The position numbers and the translations under genes are program-made. From Sedimentisphaerales bacterium (lineage in GTDB: Bacteria; Planctomycetota; Phycisphaerae; Sedimentisphaerales; Anaerobacaceae), in contig JAFGRL010000158.1 of NCBI GenBank assembly GCA_016935195.1, forward strand, positions 1-49,744: a DNA stretch of 49,744 bases. The letters are read 5' to 3'. The notes beneath the pieces are model-generated. The model was not told the DNA's origin. It was given only the letters and a program-made list of their open reading frames with translations, and searched no databases. Of the stretch, positions 32,984-39,902 are shown in pieces (the stretch's first letter is position 1; the number at the start of each line of letters is the position of its first letter).

Positions 32984-35557
32984 CTATTTGCTCTGCGAAG
33001 TATCTTCTTCGTCAGCAGGAGCTGTTTGTTCGGATTGTTCGGTAGTTGGGGGTTTCGTTGCACCAAGGGCCACTGCCATCTCGCTGACAAGTTCATTGCT
33101 GTCATATTCGGCAATGTGGTCTAAGACCTTTTTGAAGCTGTCGCCCTGGGCCTTGGCCAGCAGGTACATCGCCGTCAGACGAACCGGCCACTGAGATTGA
33201 TTCAGATTCTCTGACAAAGCGTTTATTAGTTCATAATCCAGAGCTAATGATTGAATAGCCATCATAGTGTGTATTTTTACCACCCAGTCATCGTCTGCAA
33301 GGCTGTGAACTATTGCAGATTTCAACAGCCCCGGCATCCAGTCGGCGGATTTGCACTCATACGGAGGCTTATTTTCAGCAAATATTTGCTGCTCCTTTAA
33401 CAGTCCTGCAAAAAGCTGAGCTGCCTGCATTTTCTGGCCAGCCTGGCCTTTCGACAGTGAGTTGAGCCGATTCTGCAGATATTTGTTGGTTAGTGTAATT
33501 GCCGGCCGGTTAACGGTAACTTTGGCTGGCGGCACATCACTCAGCCGATTGATGGTTTCACCTTCGGTGCTGACAGTCGGGTCCAGATAAACCGTAAATT
33601 CTACCTCCAGTGTTGCCTGTGGGTGGCTGAGCAGGGTTCCCTTAAGCTCACCGGAGAAAAGCTTCACCGGAATAATGATGCTTTTACCGGCTTCAACGGG
33701 AAAAGAAGGTCTGAATCTCATTTGGACAAGATTTGGTATTTTCTTTTGAATCTGGCCGGTAATATTGGCGTCGATTTTGATATTTCCTGAGATTAGTCCG
33801 TTATCTGATACAACAATCGGCTCTGAAGAAATATTTGTTATCACCACGGAGCCATCAAACTCTCTGCCGTAGGAAAAGCTGCTGCCCCGGCAGGAAAGCT
33901 CCAGTGATAGCAGCTTATCTGGTCGCTTAAACTTCGGAACTATCTGGTCTGTCGTAATAGAGCCCATAGTTTCTGTTAATGATGCTATTGTTACAGCCGG
34001 GTCGGTTGGAGGTATATATTCTGCGTTTCTTTCGGCAAGAATTTGCCGGGCCTTTTCTGCAACAATTGAACCCGGGTCGGTATCAATGGCAGACCTTAGA
34101 GTGGATAATGCCGAATCTGCCTTACCCTCAGCTAATTCTATATTCGCAAGGGCCAGTTCACTGATTTGAGTACGTTCATAACTTTCAATCAAAGGCCTGG
34201 CCCAATCGGTTTGGCCGTTCATTACAAGTGAATAGGCCAGAATTGCAGATGCCGGTGCGTAGTTGGGCTCATCAGCATAAGCCTTGTTGGCCCATTGAAG
34301 GGCTCTGTCGATATCTGGTTTGATAAAGCAGTAGAACCAGGCTAATTGTCCGGCGGTAACCTTCCCTGCATTTTCTGCTCCAAGTCCAGTTTCATTCTCG
34401 TTGCCTGGCCAACCTGTGATCATTGCCTCGGTCTTTTTTTCTATGCCGTCAATTATTCTTGCCGACTGCTGTATATCGCCGATCTTCGCTGCCGCCTTGG
34501 CGGCGATTGACTCCAGGACTATGTCATACCGGCCTTTTTCACGAAGTTCTGAAGCAATCTGAATACACTTATGATAGGCTCTGAGCGTATTATAATTGCT
34601 CATCGTCCAGGGCAGATATATATCGGCAGGCAAAGGCTCATCCGGGTATAAGTACTCAAAAAGTTCCACGCAGTATTCATACGCAACAGCGGCAATTGTA
34701 TAAAGCTGCTGGCTGCCGGCATAATCGGCAAGAGCCAGGGCTGCATCTATATCCAACGGATTTTCCGTCAGCCTCGATCTTAAATATTTGAGTTGGTAAG
34801 CAGGTTTAATCTGTTGAGCCAATAGCTCTGCAAGTTTTTCAAATGCTAAGCTATTGTATTGGTTTGCAGTATAGGCTTGCCCGAAAAGGCTCTTGGCATC
34901 CTCAAATTCGGCAGCTTCAGCTTTAATCAGGCCTAGCTCCATAGATAAGGCGGAATTAATCGCATCATTTCTTTGACCTATATATCTGAACAGCTCTATG
35001 AGCATTTGCTCACGCTGCTCTCGCGAGTCTTGTTGTTCCAGTAAGTATCTGACTGCTTCTGTGACGACCGAGAGATCACAATCCTTATCTACATAGTTCA
35101 TGAGTAACTCAAGCAATAACAGTGCACGCTTGTGATAAGAGTTCGCAGTATCTGCTTTGGCTCCGAGGTTTGGAATGGGTACGGAACGACTTATTAGCCT
35201 TATCATCTCAGGCAGGACATATTTTGCCCGGCTGTCAAGCTCGCTGGCAGTTTTTAGCAAAATAAGAGCTTGTTCTGTTTGTTCGGGACCTATTTGGCTG
35301 CTGTGGATCAGCTCGTAAGCTATTTCATAGAATTTTTGAGAAACAGAAGGTGAAAACAACTGCCTCGCCAAAGTTGCGGGTTTCTCAAACCTCCGCTGAT
35401 ATTCCAATCCTCTTGCAGGATCTTTGAGAAGTGATTCGTCCCGCCAAGTTTGCGCAGAGCCCTCCACCCCGGCATTTTCGGACTCTAAGTGCGACTGAGC
35501 AAAGGCCGATAAGTAGAAGAATAAAATAAACAAATTGGCCCAAAAAACTCTATGCAT
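32984..35557 (-). CDS. Exported TPR-repeat protein with C-terminal HEAT-like region
   Basis: An 857-residue protein with a signal peptide (VFWANLFILFFYLSAFAQS, cut near residue 20). Residues 50-540 are helical repeats resembling tetratricopeptides (e.g. SFAYTANQYNSLAFEKLAEL region and RALQWANKAYADEPNYAPAS). A beta-rich middle domain (about 560-690, SYGREFDGSVVITNISSEPI) resembles an Ig-like fold, and a C-terminal helical part (SALAKGAT-type, VRLTAMYLLAKAQGD) looks like HEAT repeats. The last residues are acidic. It is probably a periplasmic scaffold; no enzymatic motif is seen. It converges with the FolE2-like gene 166 bases away. Confidence 0.78.
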   Translation of the reverse strand: MHRVFWANLFILFFYLSAFAQSHLESENAGVEGSAQTWRDESLLKDPARGLEYQRRFEKPATLARQLFSPSVSQKFYEIAYELIHSSQIGPEQTEQALILLKTASELDSRAKYVLPEMIRLISRSVPIPNLGAKADTANSYHKRALLLLELLMNYVDKDCDLSVVTEAVRYLLEQQDSREQREQMLIELFRYIGQRNDAINSALSMELGLIKAEAAEFEDAKSLFGQAYTANQYNSLAFEKLAELLAQQIKPAYQLKYLRSRLTENPLDIDAALALADYAGSQQLYTIAAVAYEYCVELFEYLYPDEPLPADIYLPWTMSNYNTLRAYHKCIQIASELREKGRYDIVLESIAAKAAAKIGDIQQSARIIDGIEKKTEAMITGWPGNENETGLGAENAGKVTAGQLAWFYCFIKPDIDRALQWANKAYADEPNYAPASAILAYSLVMNGQTDWARPLIESYERTQISELALANIELAEGKADSALSTLRSAIDTDPGSIVAEKARQILAERNAEYIPPTDPAVTIASLTETMGSITTDQIVPKFKRPDKLLSLELSCRGSSFSYGREFDGSVVITNISSEPIVVSDNGLISGNIKIDANITGQIQKKIPNLVQMRFRPSFPVEAGKSIIIPVKLFSGELKGTLLSHPQATLEVEFTVYLDPTVSTEGETINRLSDVPPAKVTVNRPAITLTNKYLQNRLNSLSKGQAGQKMQAAQLFAGLLKEQQIFAENKPPYECKSADWMPGLLKSAIVHSLADDDWVVKIHTMMAIQSLALDYELINALSENLNQSQWPVRLTAMYLLAKAQGDSFKKVLDHIAEYDSNELVSEMAVALGATKPPTTEQSEQTAPADEEDTSQSK

Positions 35558-35996
35558 ATCAAGCTTACAATTTGGGAGAATCGTGTACAGGTAACTTTTA
35601 ACATTATTTCGGGCGATTATCGCCTCCTCTTTAGGCAGTAAATTGCATATCGGCCGGACAATTCCCGGTTATTTCGATGGCCACTCGATTTATACGAATT
35701 ATTGCTCCCGCTGTGCGGATTTTGGTCGAAAACCATCTGACAATGTTAATACATACACGGCAGGGGCATTATTGTATCACTCTGCATTAGAACTAACCGC
35801 CGGCATGCCTTCTTCGTCGCTGCAGTTTTACTGTTATCGGACAATTGTTTGCTGCCGGCTCGTTCCTTATTCTCAGGCGATTTCAGGGGCTTTTTTGTTG
35901 TGTCCGAAGACGGCAATATACAAACTTTTATTGGAATCGGACGTATTAAAGTGCTATAATACTTTTTGACGCTTTAGCTATTTGGCAAATAAATAC
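35558..35996. other. Intergenic region upstream of tmRNA
   Basis: Contains the tmRNA promoter at 35931-35960 and a leader of about 30 bases before the mature RNA. The plus-strand frame at 35643-35969 overlaps the promoter, has no ribosome-binding site or recognisable protein features and is not taken as a gene. Confidence 0.6.
35931..35960 (+). promoter_or_regulatory. Promoter of the tmRNA gene
   Basis: TTGGAA at 35931-35936 and a perfect TATAAT at 35955-35960 with 18 bases between. Transcription would begin near 35967, so the precursor carries about 30 bases to be removed by RNase P. Confidence 0.7.
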
Positions 35997-36346
35997 GGGG
36001 GCGAACGGCTTCGACCGGATGATAGAGAGGCAAGTTGCATGCCCAGGACGCCGGTTGGCCTGGTTAATCACCCGGCACAAATTTAACTGGCAACTACCAG
36101 TTACGCATGGCTGCTTAATTTAGCGGCTCGTCCTGCCAGACTTTGCCTGTGAGTTTGGCAAGGGCGTCAAAAAGCAGGCTGGCTGAGCTGGTTGTTCGGG
36201 CCAGTTCGGCAAGATTTCACCGAAATAGCCAAGTTATGAGCCTGTCGTTTGGCGCTTAACAAAGCGAAAATTTAATAAAGCGACTAAGCATGTAGAAGCT
36301 TGTCTTGAAGCATCTCGGGACGGGGGTTCGAATCCCCCCGCCTCCA
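35997..36346 (+). ncRNA. ssrA: tmRNA (transfer-messenger RNA)
   Basis: A one-piece tmRNA of about 350 bases that, with SmpB, rescues stalled ribosomes and tags the peptide for proteolysis. The tRNA-like ends pair: GGGGGCG with CGCCTCC (one G-U), discriminator A at 36346, T-arm CGGGGGTTCGAATCCCCC. The tag reading frame ends TNLTGNYQLRMAA and TAA at 36116-36118; the resume codon is probably around 36077 but cannot be fixed by eye (the preceding triplet is ACA or GGC rather than the usual GCA). The tag ends in M-A-A rather than the common L-A-A. No CCA is encoded. SmpB and RNase R genes lie 4-6 kb downstream on the same strand. Confidence 0.95.
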
Positions 36347-36380
36347 GTCTTCGTTCGCTGTTTATCAGTGAACGAAGACT
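36346..36380 (+). repeat. 15-bp hairpin directly after tmRNA
   Basis: AGTCTTCGTTCGCTG and CAGTGAACGAAGACT pair (14 of 15) around TTTAT, beginning at the tmRNA discriminator. No U-run follows, so it is not a standard terminator. A further related arm, TTGATAAACGCAGCGAAC at 36426-36443, can compete for pairing with GTTCGCTGTTTATCA. It may form the tmRNA 3' processing structure or be the boundary of the GIY-YIG cassette. Confidence 0.6.
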
Positions 36381-36462
36381 GCCGCGGCATAGCAGTGGTA
36401 ACTGCGAAGCCGGACATCTTACTAATTGATAAACGCAGCGAACTACGACTCGGCAGGCCGCT

Positions 36463-36708
36463 ATGAAATGTTACTATGTATATATATTACAATCTGAAAA
36501 TGATTCTGAAAGATTCTATACAGGTTTTACTGATGATATTGAAAGCCGTTTAAGAACTCATAATCAAGGGAAATGTAAACATACCTCCAAATACATTCCA
36601 TGGAAAATTAAAACAGCTGTTGCTTTTACCAACCGTAAGAAAGCTCTTGAGTTTGAGCAATACTTAAAAAGTGCTTCCGGCAGAGCATTCGCCAAAAAAC
36701 GATTATAG
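36463..36708 (+). CDS. GIY-YIG nuclease family protein (UPF0213-like)
   Basis: An 81-residue single-domain GIY-YIG protein. The signature is KCYYVYILQSENDSERFYTG, with Tyr-Val-Tyr for GIY and Tyr-Thr-Gly for YIG, then a catalytic Arg candidate in ESRLRTHNQGKCKHTSKY, and ALEFEQYLKSASGRAFAK with the Glu expected to bind metal. Such small proteins are common and their roles are unproven; some may act on mobile DNA or structured ends. The ATG lacks a good ribosome-binding site. It is 116 bases downstream of tmRNA, in the same direction. Confidence 0.88.
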   Translation: MKCYYVYILQSENDSERFYTGFTDDIESRLRTHNQGKCKHTSKYIPWKIKTAVAFTNRKKALEFEQYLKSASGRAFAKKRL

Positions 36709-36712
36709 AGCA

Positions 36713-36783
36713 ACTCCTTTTGAAAAATACGTCAAATCCGGCTCACGCCACGCCTTCGCAAAGCGACATTTCTGGCAACACAA
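36713..36783 (+). pseudogene. Relic of the C-terminus of a second GIY-YIG gene
   Basis: Immediately after the GIY-YIG stop, a shifted plus frame reads TPFEKYVKSGSRHAFAKRHF then W. This mirrors the preceding C-terminus EFEQYLKSASGRAFAKKRL but with the H-F-W end seen in another GIY-YIG subgroup, so it is a leftover of a second gene rather than a simple tandem duplication. There is no N-terminal part. Confidence 0.6.
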
Positions 36784-37017
36784 ATCTTTAGTCTTTTCTT
36801 GGGGGAAGTTCATTTCCCAGGAGCTGTTGGATTCATCCTGGCTTTCTGACAGATCGCCGTAATCTTGTATTTTGTTCTCGTTATCCCAAACCATTATTAT
36901 AAAACCTTTTCATTCGGCCGTTAATATTATTCCAACCATATTATGCCAGTGTTCGAGGCAAAAAAAGAATATGTGGAATCAATGATTTGATTTATCGGCC
37001 TCTTTTCATAATCTAAC

Positions 37018-37118
37018 CCAGGTTACGCAGTTACAGCAAAATAAAATTTTTTTCGGCATTAAATCGGCGACTCGCAAAGCCAAAACCTGATGTAGCGAAG
37101 ACTAACTGCGTAACTTGG
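37018..37118. repeat. 101-bp element with 16-bp inverted ends (MITE-like)
   Basis: CCAGGTTACGCAGTTA at 37018-37033 and TAACTGCGTAACTTGG at 37103-37118 are inverted repeats matching 15 of 16 bases, with an AT-rich centre that encodes nothing. The size and structure suit a miniature inverted-repeat element; no second copy is in the window. Confidence 0.45.
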
Positions 37119-37244
37119 ACTAATAATCATTGTTCGCCATTGCGAGCACTTCGCTTTGCTGAAGATTTAGGTTGAATTCTTTATTCTTTTGTGTATATAT
37201 AACTAATATACCATATTATGCTATGGATTATGGAAGGAGAAGGT

Positions 37245-37304
37245 ATGATAAGGACATGCACGCCGAGGGCTTTATTTAACACAGGAGCACATAATGCGTC
37301 ATAA
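37245..37304 (+). CDS. Possible 19-residue leader peptide overlapping the lipoprotein start
   Basis: ATG at 37245 directly follows GGAAGGAGAAGG, the strongest ribosome-binding site in this area, and opens MIRTCTPRALFNTGAHNAS, ending with TAA eight bases into the lipoprotein gene. The overlap suggests translational coupling. There is no run of one amino acid to suggest attenuation. It could also be an unused start. Confidence 0.35.
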   Translation: MIRTCTPRALFNTGAHNAS

Positions 37305-37695
37305 CAAAATAACTATCTTTGCATTGCTTGTCCTGGCAGCTGTAACACTTTGTTGTGGCTGTGTCGAAAGAACACTTACCATAAATACAGAACCATCCGG
37401 AGCACTGGTTACTCTAAACGACGAGCAGATAGGAACCACACCGGTAACCGTTGCATTCAACTGGTATGGCGACTACAACGTCAGAATAACGAAACCCGGC
37501 TACGAAACACTAAAAACCCATCGTAAACTCGAAGCCCCCTGGTATGATTCATTTCCTTTTGACTTTTTTGCTTTGCTTAATCCTGAAAGGAAAGTGGATT
37601 CCTACGAGTGGTCCTTCGAATTAAACCGTAAACAAGAGATAAGCCGAGAAGAGCTGATACGGCAATCCGAGGAGCTTAAAAAACAATTATATTAA
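37294..37695 (+). CDS. PEGA-domain lipoprotein
   Basis: A 133-residue exported protein. The signal peptide ITIFALLVLAAVTLCCGC ends in a lipobox-like sequence with the lipidated Cys probably at residue 23 (three Cys are close, so the site is uncertain). The PEGA domain follows: RTLTINTEPSGALVTLNDEQ, then IGTTPVTVAFNWYGDYNVRI and TKPGYETL. PEGA domains occur in surface-layer and envelope proteins. GGAG precedes the ATG by seven bases. The C-terminus is charged and helical (EELIRQSEELKKQLY). The small gene after it starts 16 bases past its stop. Confidence 0.85.
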   Translation: MRHNKITIFALLVLAAVTLCCGCVERTLTINTEPSGALVTLNDEQIGTTPVTVAFNWYGDYNVRITKPGYETLKTHRKLEAPWYDSFPFDFFALLNPERKVDSYEWSFELNRKQEISREELIRQSEELKKQLY

Positions 37696-37711
37696 CGTTT
37701 GTTGAAAACAA

Positions 37712-37933
37712 ATGCCGAAAAAGAAAAAAATCAGACGAGAGAAACAGAACAAACACCAACAGCCGGATACAGCAGAACGCCAGCCGAAATACGAACAGAT
37801 GATCCTTGAGATATTATTTACCGATGGCCAGATGGAAACCGTCACTTTCTACAAACTGGAAGACCTTGTTGAGTTTATGGACCAAACGGCCAGAAGCCGC
37901 TATACAGATTCTATGCGTGTAGCACTATTCTAA
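37712..37933 (+). CDS. Small protein of unknown function
   Basis: 73 residues with a highly basic N-terminus (MPKKKKIRREKQNKHQ) and a short alpha/beta-looking C-terminal part (ILEILFTDGQMETVTFYKLE). I do not recognise it. It is likely real because it follows the lipoprotein gene by 16 bases on the same strand and has coding-like composition. The Lys-rich start could bind nucleic acid. Confidence 0.5.
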   Translation: MPKKKKIRREKQNKHQQPDTAERQPKYEQMILEILFTDGQMETVTFYKLEDLVEFMDQTARSRYTDSMRVALF

Positions 37934-38015
37934 AAACTTACCTTAAAACAAATAATTACTTAAAGTGAAGAACGAAAGGGGTTATTTAATTTCAATCTTC
38001 TCGTATATTTACTTA

Positions 38016-38043
38016 TTGACAAGTTGCGCCCGGATATTAGGAT
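38016..38043 (+). promoter_or_regulatory. Sigma-70-type promoter for the TPR protein gene
   Basis: A perfect TTGACA (38016-38021) and TAGGAT (38038-38043) separated by 16 bases, about 43 bases upstream of the ATG. Confidence 0.6.
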
Positions 38044-38085
38044 AAAGGCTGAAAATTTGCTAAATTATATTTAAAAAATATCCTT

Positions 38086-39477
38086 ATGACGGGGCAAAAC
38101 GACACCGCAAAAATCAGTAAAGCTAAAGCTTTTTTTCAAAAAGCTCGTAAGATTGCTGAAACACGCAACTTTGACTACGCTATCAATATGTACCTTGAAG
38201 GCTTAAATTATGGACCGGATTCTGTCCAGACAGGACATATTCCACTTCGCAAATTGGCTCTGCTTAGACAAACAGGAGGCGGCAAAAAACCTTCGATAGC
38301 CGAGCGAATAAAACATATGCGAGGTAAAACAGCCCTCGAGCAGATGTTAAATGCCGAATACCTCTTTGCCAAAGACCCGGAACATCTGCCCTATGCCGAG
38401 GCGATCCTAAAGGCCGCCGTGGCCGGCTCATACAAAAATACGGCCAAATGGATAGCGGATCTGGTGTTCGCAGCAAATAATGCATCTCACAGGCCTTCTG
38501 TGCAAACATACGTCCTGCTGAAAGATTCGTACGCTGCTATTGGCCAGTTTCAAAGAGCGATAGCCGCCTGCCAATGCGCAACAAGGCTCAAACCGCAGGA
38601 TCCTGAATTGGCTGACGAATTCAAGCGACTCTCAGCCGAACTTGCCGTCTCCCAGGGCGGGTATGACCAGGAAGGTGACTTCAGGCATTCTATAAAGAAC
38701 CGCGAAAGCCAGGAAAGACTTCACGCCCAGCAGAAGGTGGTTAAAACCTTGGACTATAGAGTCGCTGCTGTGGAAGAGGCCAGAAAAGCTATTGGCATAG
38801 ACGCCACTTCGAACCAGCATATCTACGGTTTGGCTGATGCCCTTTCTGACCTTCAGACAGATAAAGGCGACTCTGAGGCAATAGAATTACTTGAAGATAC
38901 ATACGAAAGCAAAGGCGACTTCGGCTTCAAACAGCGGGCCGGACAGTTAAAAATTAAACATTTTCAGCGCAAGGTAAGACAGGCAAAAGCAGCCCTCGAA
39001 AAAGACCCGGATAACGACCAGCTAAAGTCAAATCTGGCCAAATCAACAGCCAAGCTAAATCAGACTGAACTGGAACACTTCGGCCTTTGTGTCGAAAACT
39101 ATCCCACGGACTTACGGGCTAAATATGAATATGCCGTCAGGCTGATAATAAACAGGCGCTTTGACGAAGCAATCCCTCTGCTGCAGCAGGCTCAAAAAGA
39201 TCCAAGACATAAATTTGCCTCTATGAGCAAGATAGGGTTCTGCTTTTTTATGAAAGGCTGGTTAGCGGACGCCATAGACGTATTTACCAGGGCCATAAGC
39301 GGCCATGAGTCAGGAGAAGACGGTTTGGCCAAAGAATTGCATTACTATCTCGGCCGCTGCTATGAACAACAGGCAGAATCGGCCAAAGCACTGGAAATAT
39401 ACCGAAAAATCGCTCAGGTGGACTTTGCTTATAAAGATGTTCGGTTACGTATTGACAGATTAAGAGATAAACAGTAA
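38086..39477 (+). CDS. Cytoplasmic TPR protein
   Basis: 463 residues with no signal peptide or membrane helix. Tetratricopeptide-like helix pairs are visible at the start (AKAFFQKARKIAETRNFDYA with N-M-Y-L-E-G-L), around 150-180 (IGQFQRAIAACQCATRLKPQ), 340-400 (NRRFDEAIPLLQQAQKDPRH) and the end (CYEQQAESAKALEIYRKIAQ). The middle (200-320) is charged and probably coiled coil. It is likely a protein-protein scaffold; its partner is unknown. It precedes the S20 gene by 44 bases. Confidence 0.8.
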   Translation: MTGQNDTAKISKAKAFFQKARKIAETRNFDYAINMYLEGLNYGPDSVQTGHIPLRKLALLRQTGGGKKPSIAERIKHMRGKTALEQMLNAEYLFAKDPEHLPYAEAILKAAVAGSYKNTAKWIADLVFAANNASHRPSVQTYVLLKDSYAAIGQFQRAIAACQCATRLKPQDPELADEFKRLSAELAVSQGGYDQEGDFRHSIKNRESQERLHAQQKVVKTLDYRVAAVEEARKAIGIDATSNQHIYGLADALSDLQTDKGDSEAIELLEDTYESKGDFGFKQRAGQLKIKHFQRKVRQAKAALEKDPDNDQLKSNLAKSTAKLNQTELEHFGLCVENYPTDLRAKYEYAVRLIINRRFDEAIPLLQQAQKDPRHKFASMSKIGFCFFMKGWLADAIDVFTRAISGHESGEDGLAKELHYYLGRCYEQQAESAKALEIYRKIAQVDFAYKDVRLRIDRLRDKQ

Positions 39478-39521
39478 AATCGCTGCTTTGGAGATTTTGA
39501 TTACCTTTACAGGAGCATACA

Positions 39522-39800
39522 GTGGCACATTCGCTATCGGCCAAGAAAAGAGCAAGGCAAAACATTAAAAGGCGTGCTATCAACAGAGTACGAAAAAGCC
39601 AGGTTAAAACACAAATCAGGCATTTTGAGGAAGCTGTACAAAATGCTGACACCGAAGCGGCCGAAAGAGAATTTCACCTGACCGTCAGCAAGCTCGACAA
39701 AACCGCTTCAACGAGCACTATGCACAAAAAAACTGCCGCACGCAGGAAGTCCAGACTTGCAAAGAAGCTAAATGCTCTAAAGTCTAAAAAGGATTCTTAA
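39522..39800 (+). CDS. rpsT: 30S ribosomal protein S20
   Basis: A primary 16S rRNA-binding protein of the small subunit. The 92 residues, about 30% Lys+Arg, have the signature MAHSLSAKKRARQNIKRRAI and the late segment STMHKKTAARRKSRLAKKLN. The start is GTG, preceded by AGGAG; a non-ATG start on rpsT is also known from E. coli (UUG), where it belongs to autoregulation. It lies between the TPR gene and rnr. Confidence 0.95.
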   Translation: MAHSLSAKKRARQNIKRRAINRVRKSQVKTQIRHFEEAVQNADTEAAEREFHLTVSKLDKTASTSTMHKKTAARRKSRLAKKLNALKSKKDS

Positions 39801-39902
39801 AAAAAGGCCAAAGCTGCAAAAATCAGTCGGTACATTACGTTTTTCACTTATGGGGCGATCAGTTTTCACCAGCGATGCTAAATTCCTGCCCGGGGTGTAA
39901 TT

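Larger units (their letters stand above)
36709..37244. other. Intergenic region with relics and repeats
   Basis: Holds the GIY-YIG relic (36713-36783), a 101-bp element with inverted ends (37018-37118) and a fragment resembling the palindromic repeat around 37136-37172 (GCCATTGCGAGCACTTCG). No other gene is seen. Confidence 0.55.

Noticed and set aside
35643-35969. 108-codon plus-strand frame upstream of tmRNA
   Set aside because: Covers the tmRNA promoter, has no ribosome-binding site and no recognisable protein feature.
36703-36894. 63-codon minus-strand frame after the GIY-YIG gene
   Set aside because: Antisense shadow of the GIY-YIG relic; the plus frame gives the family motif.
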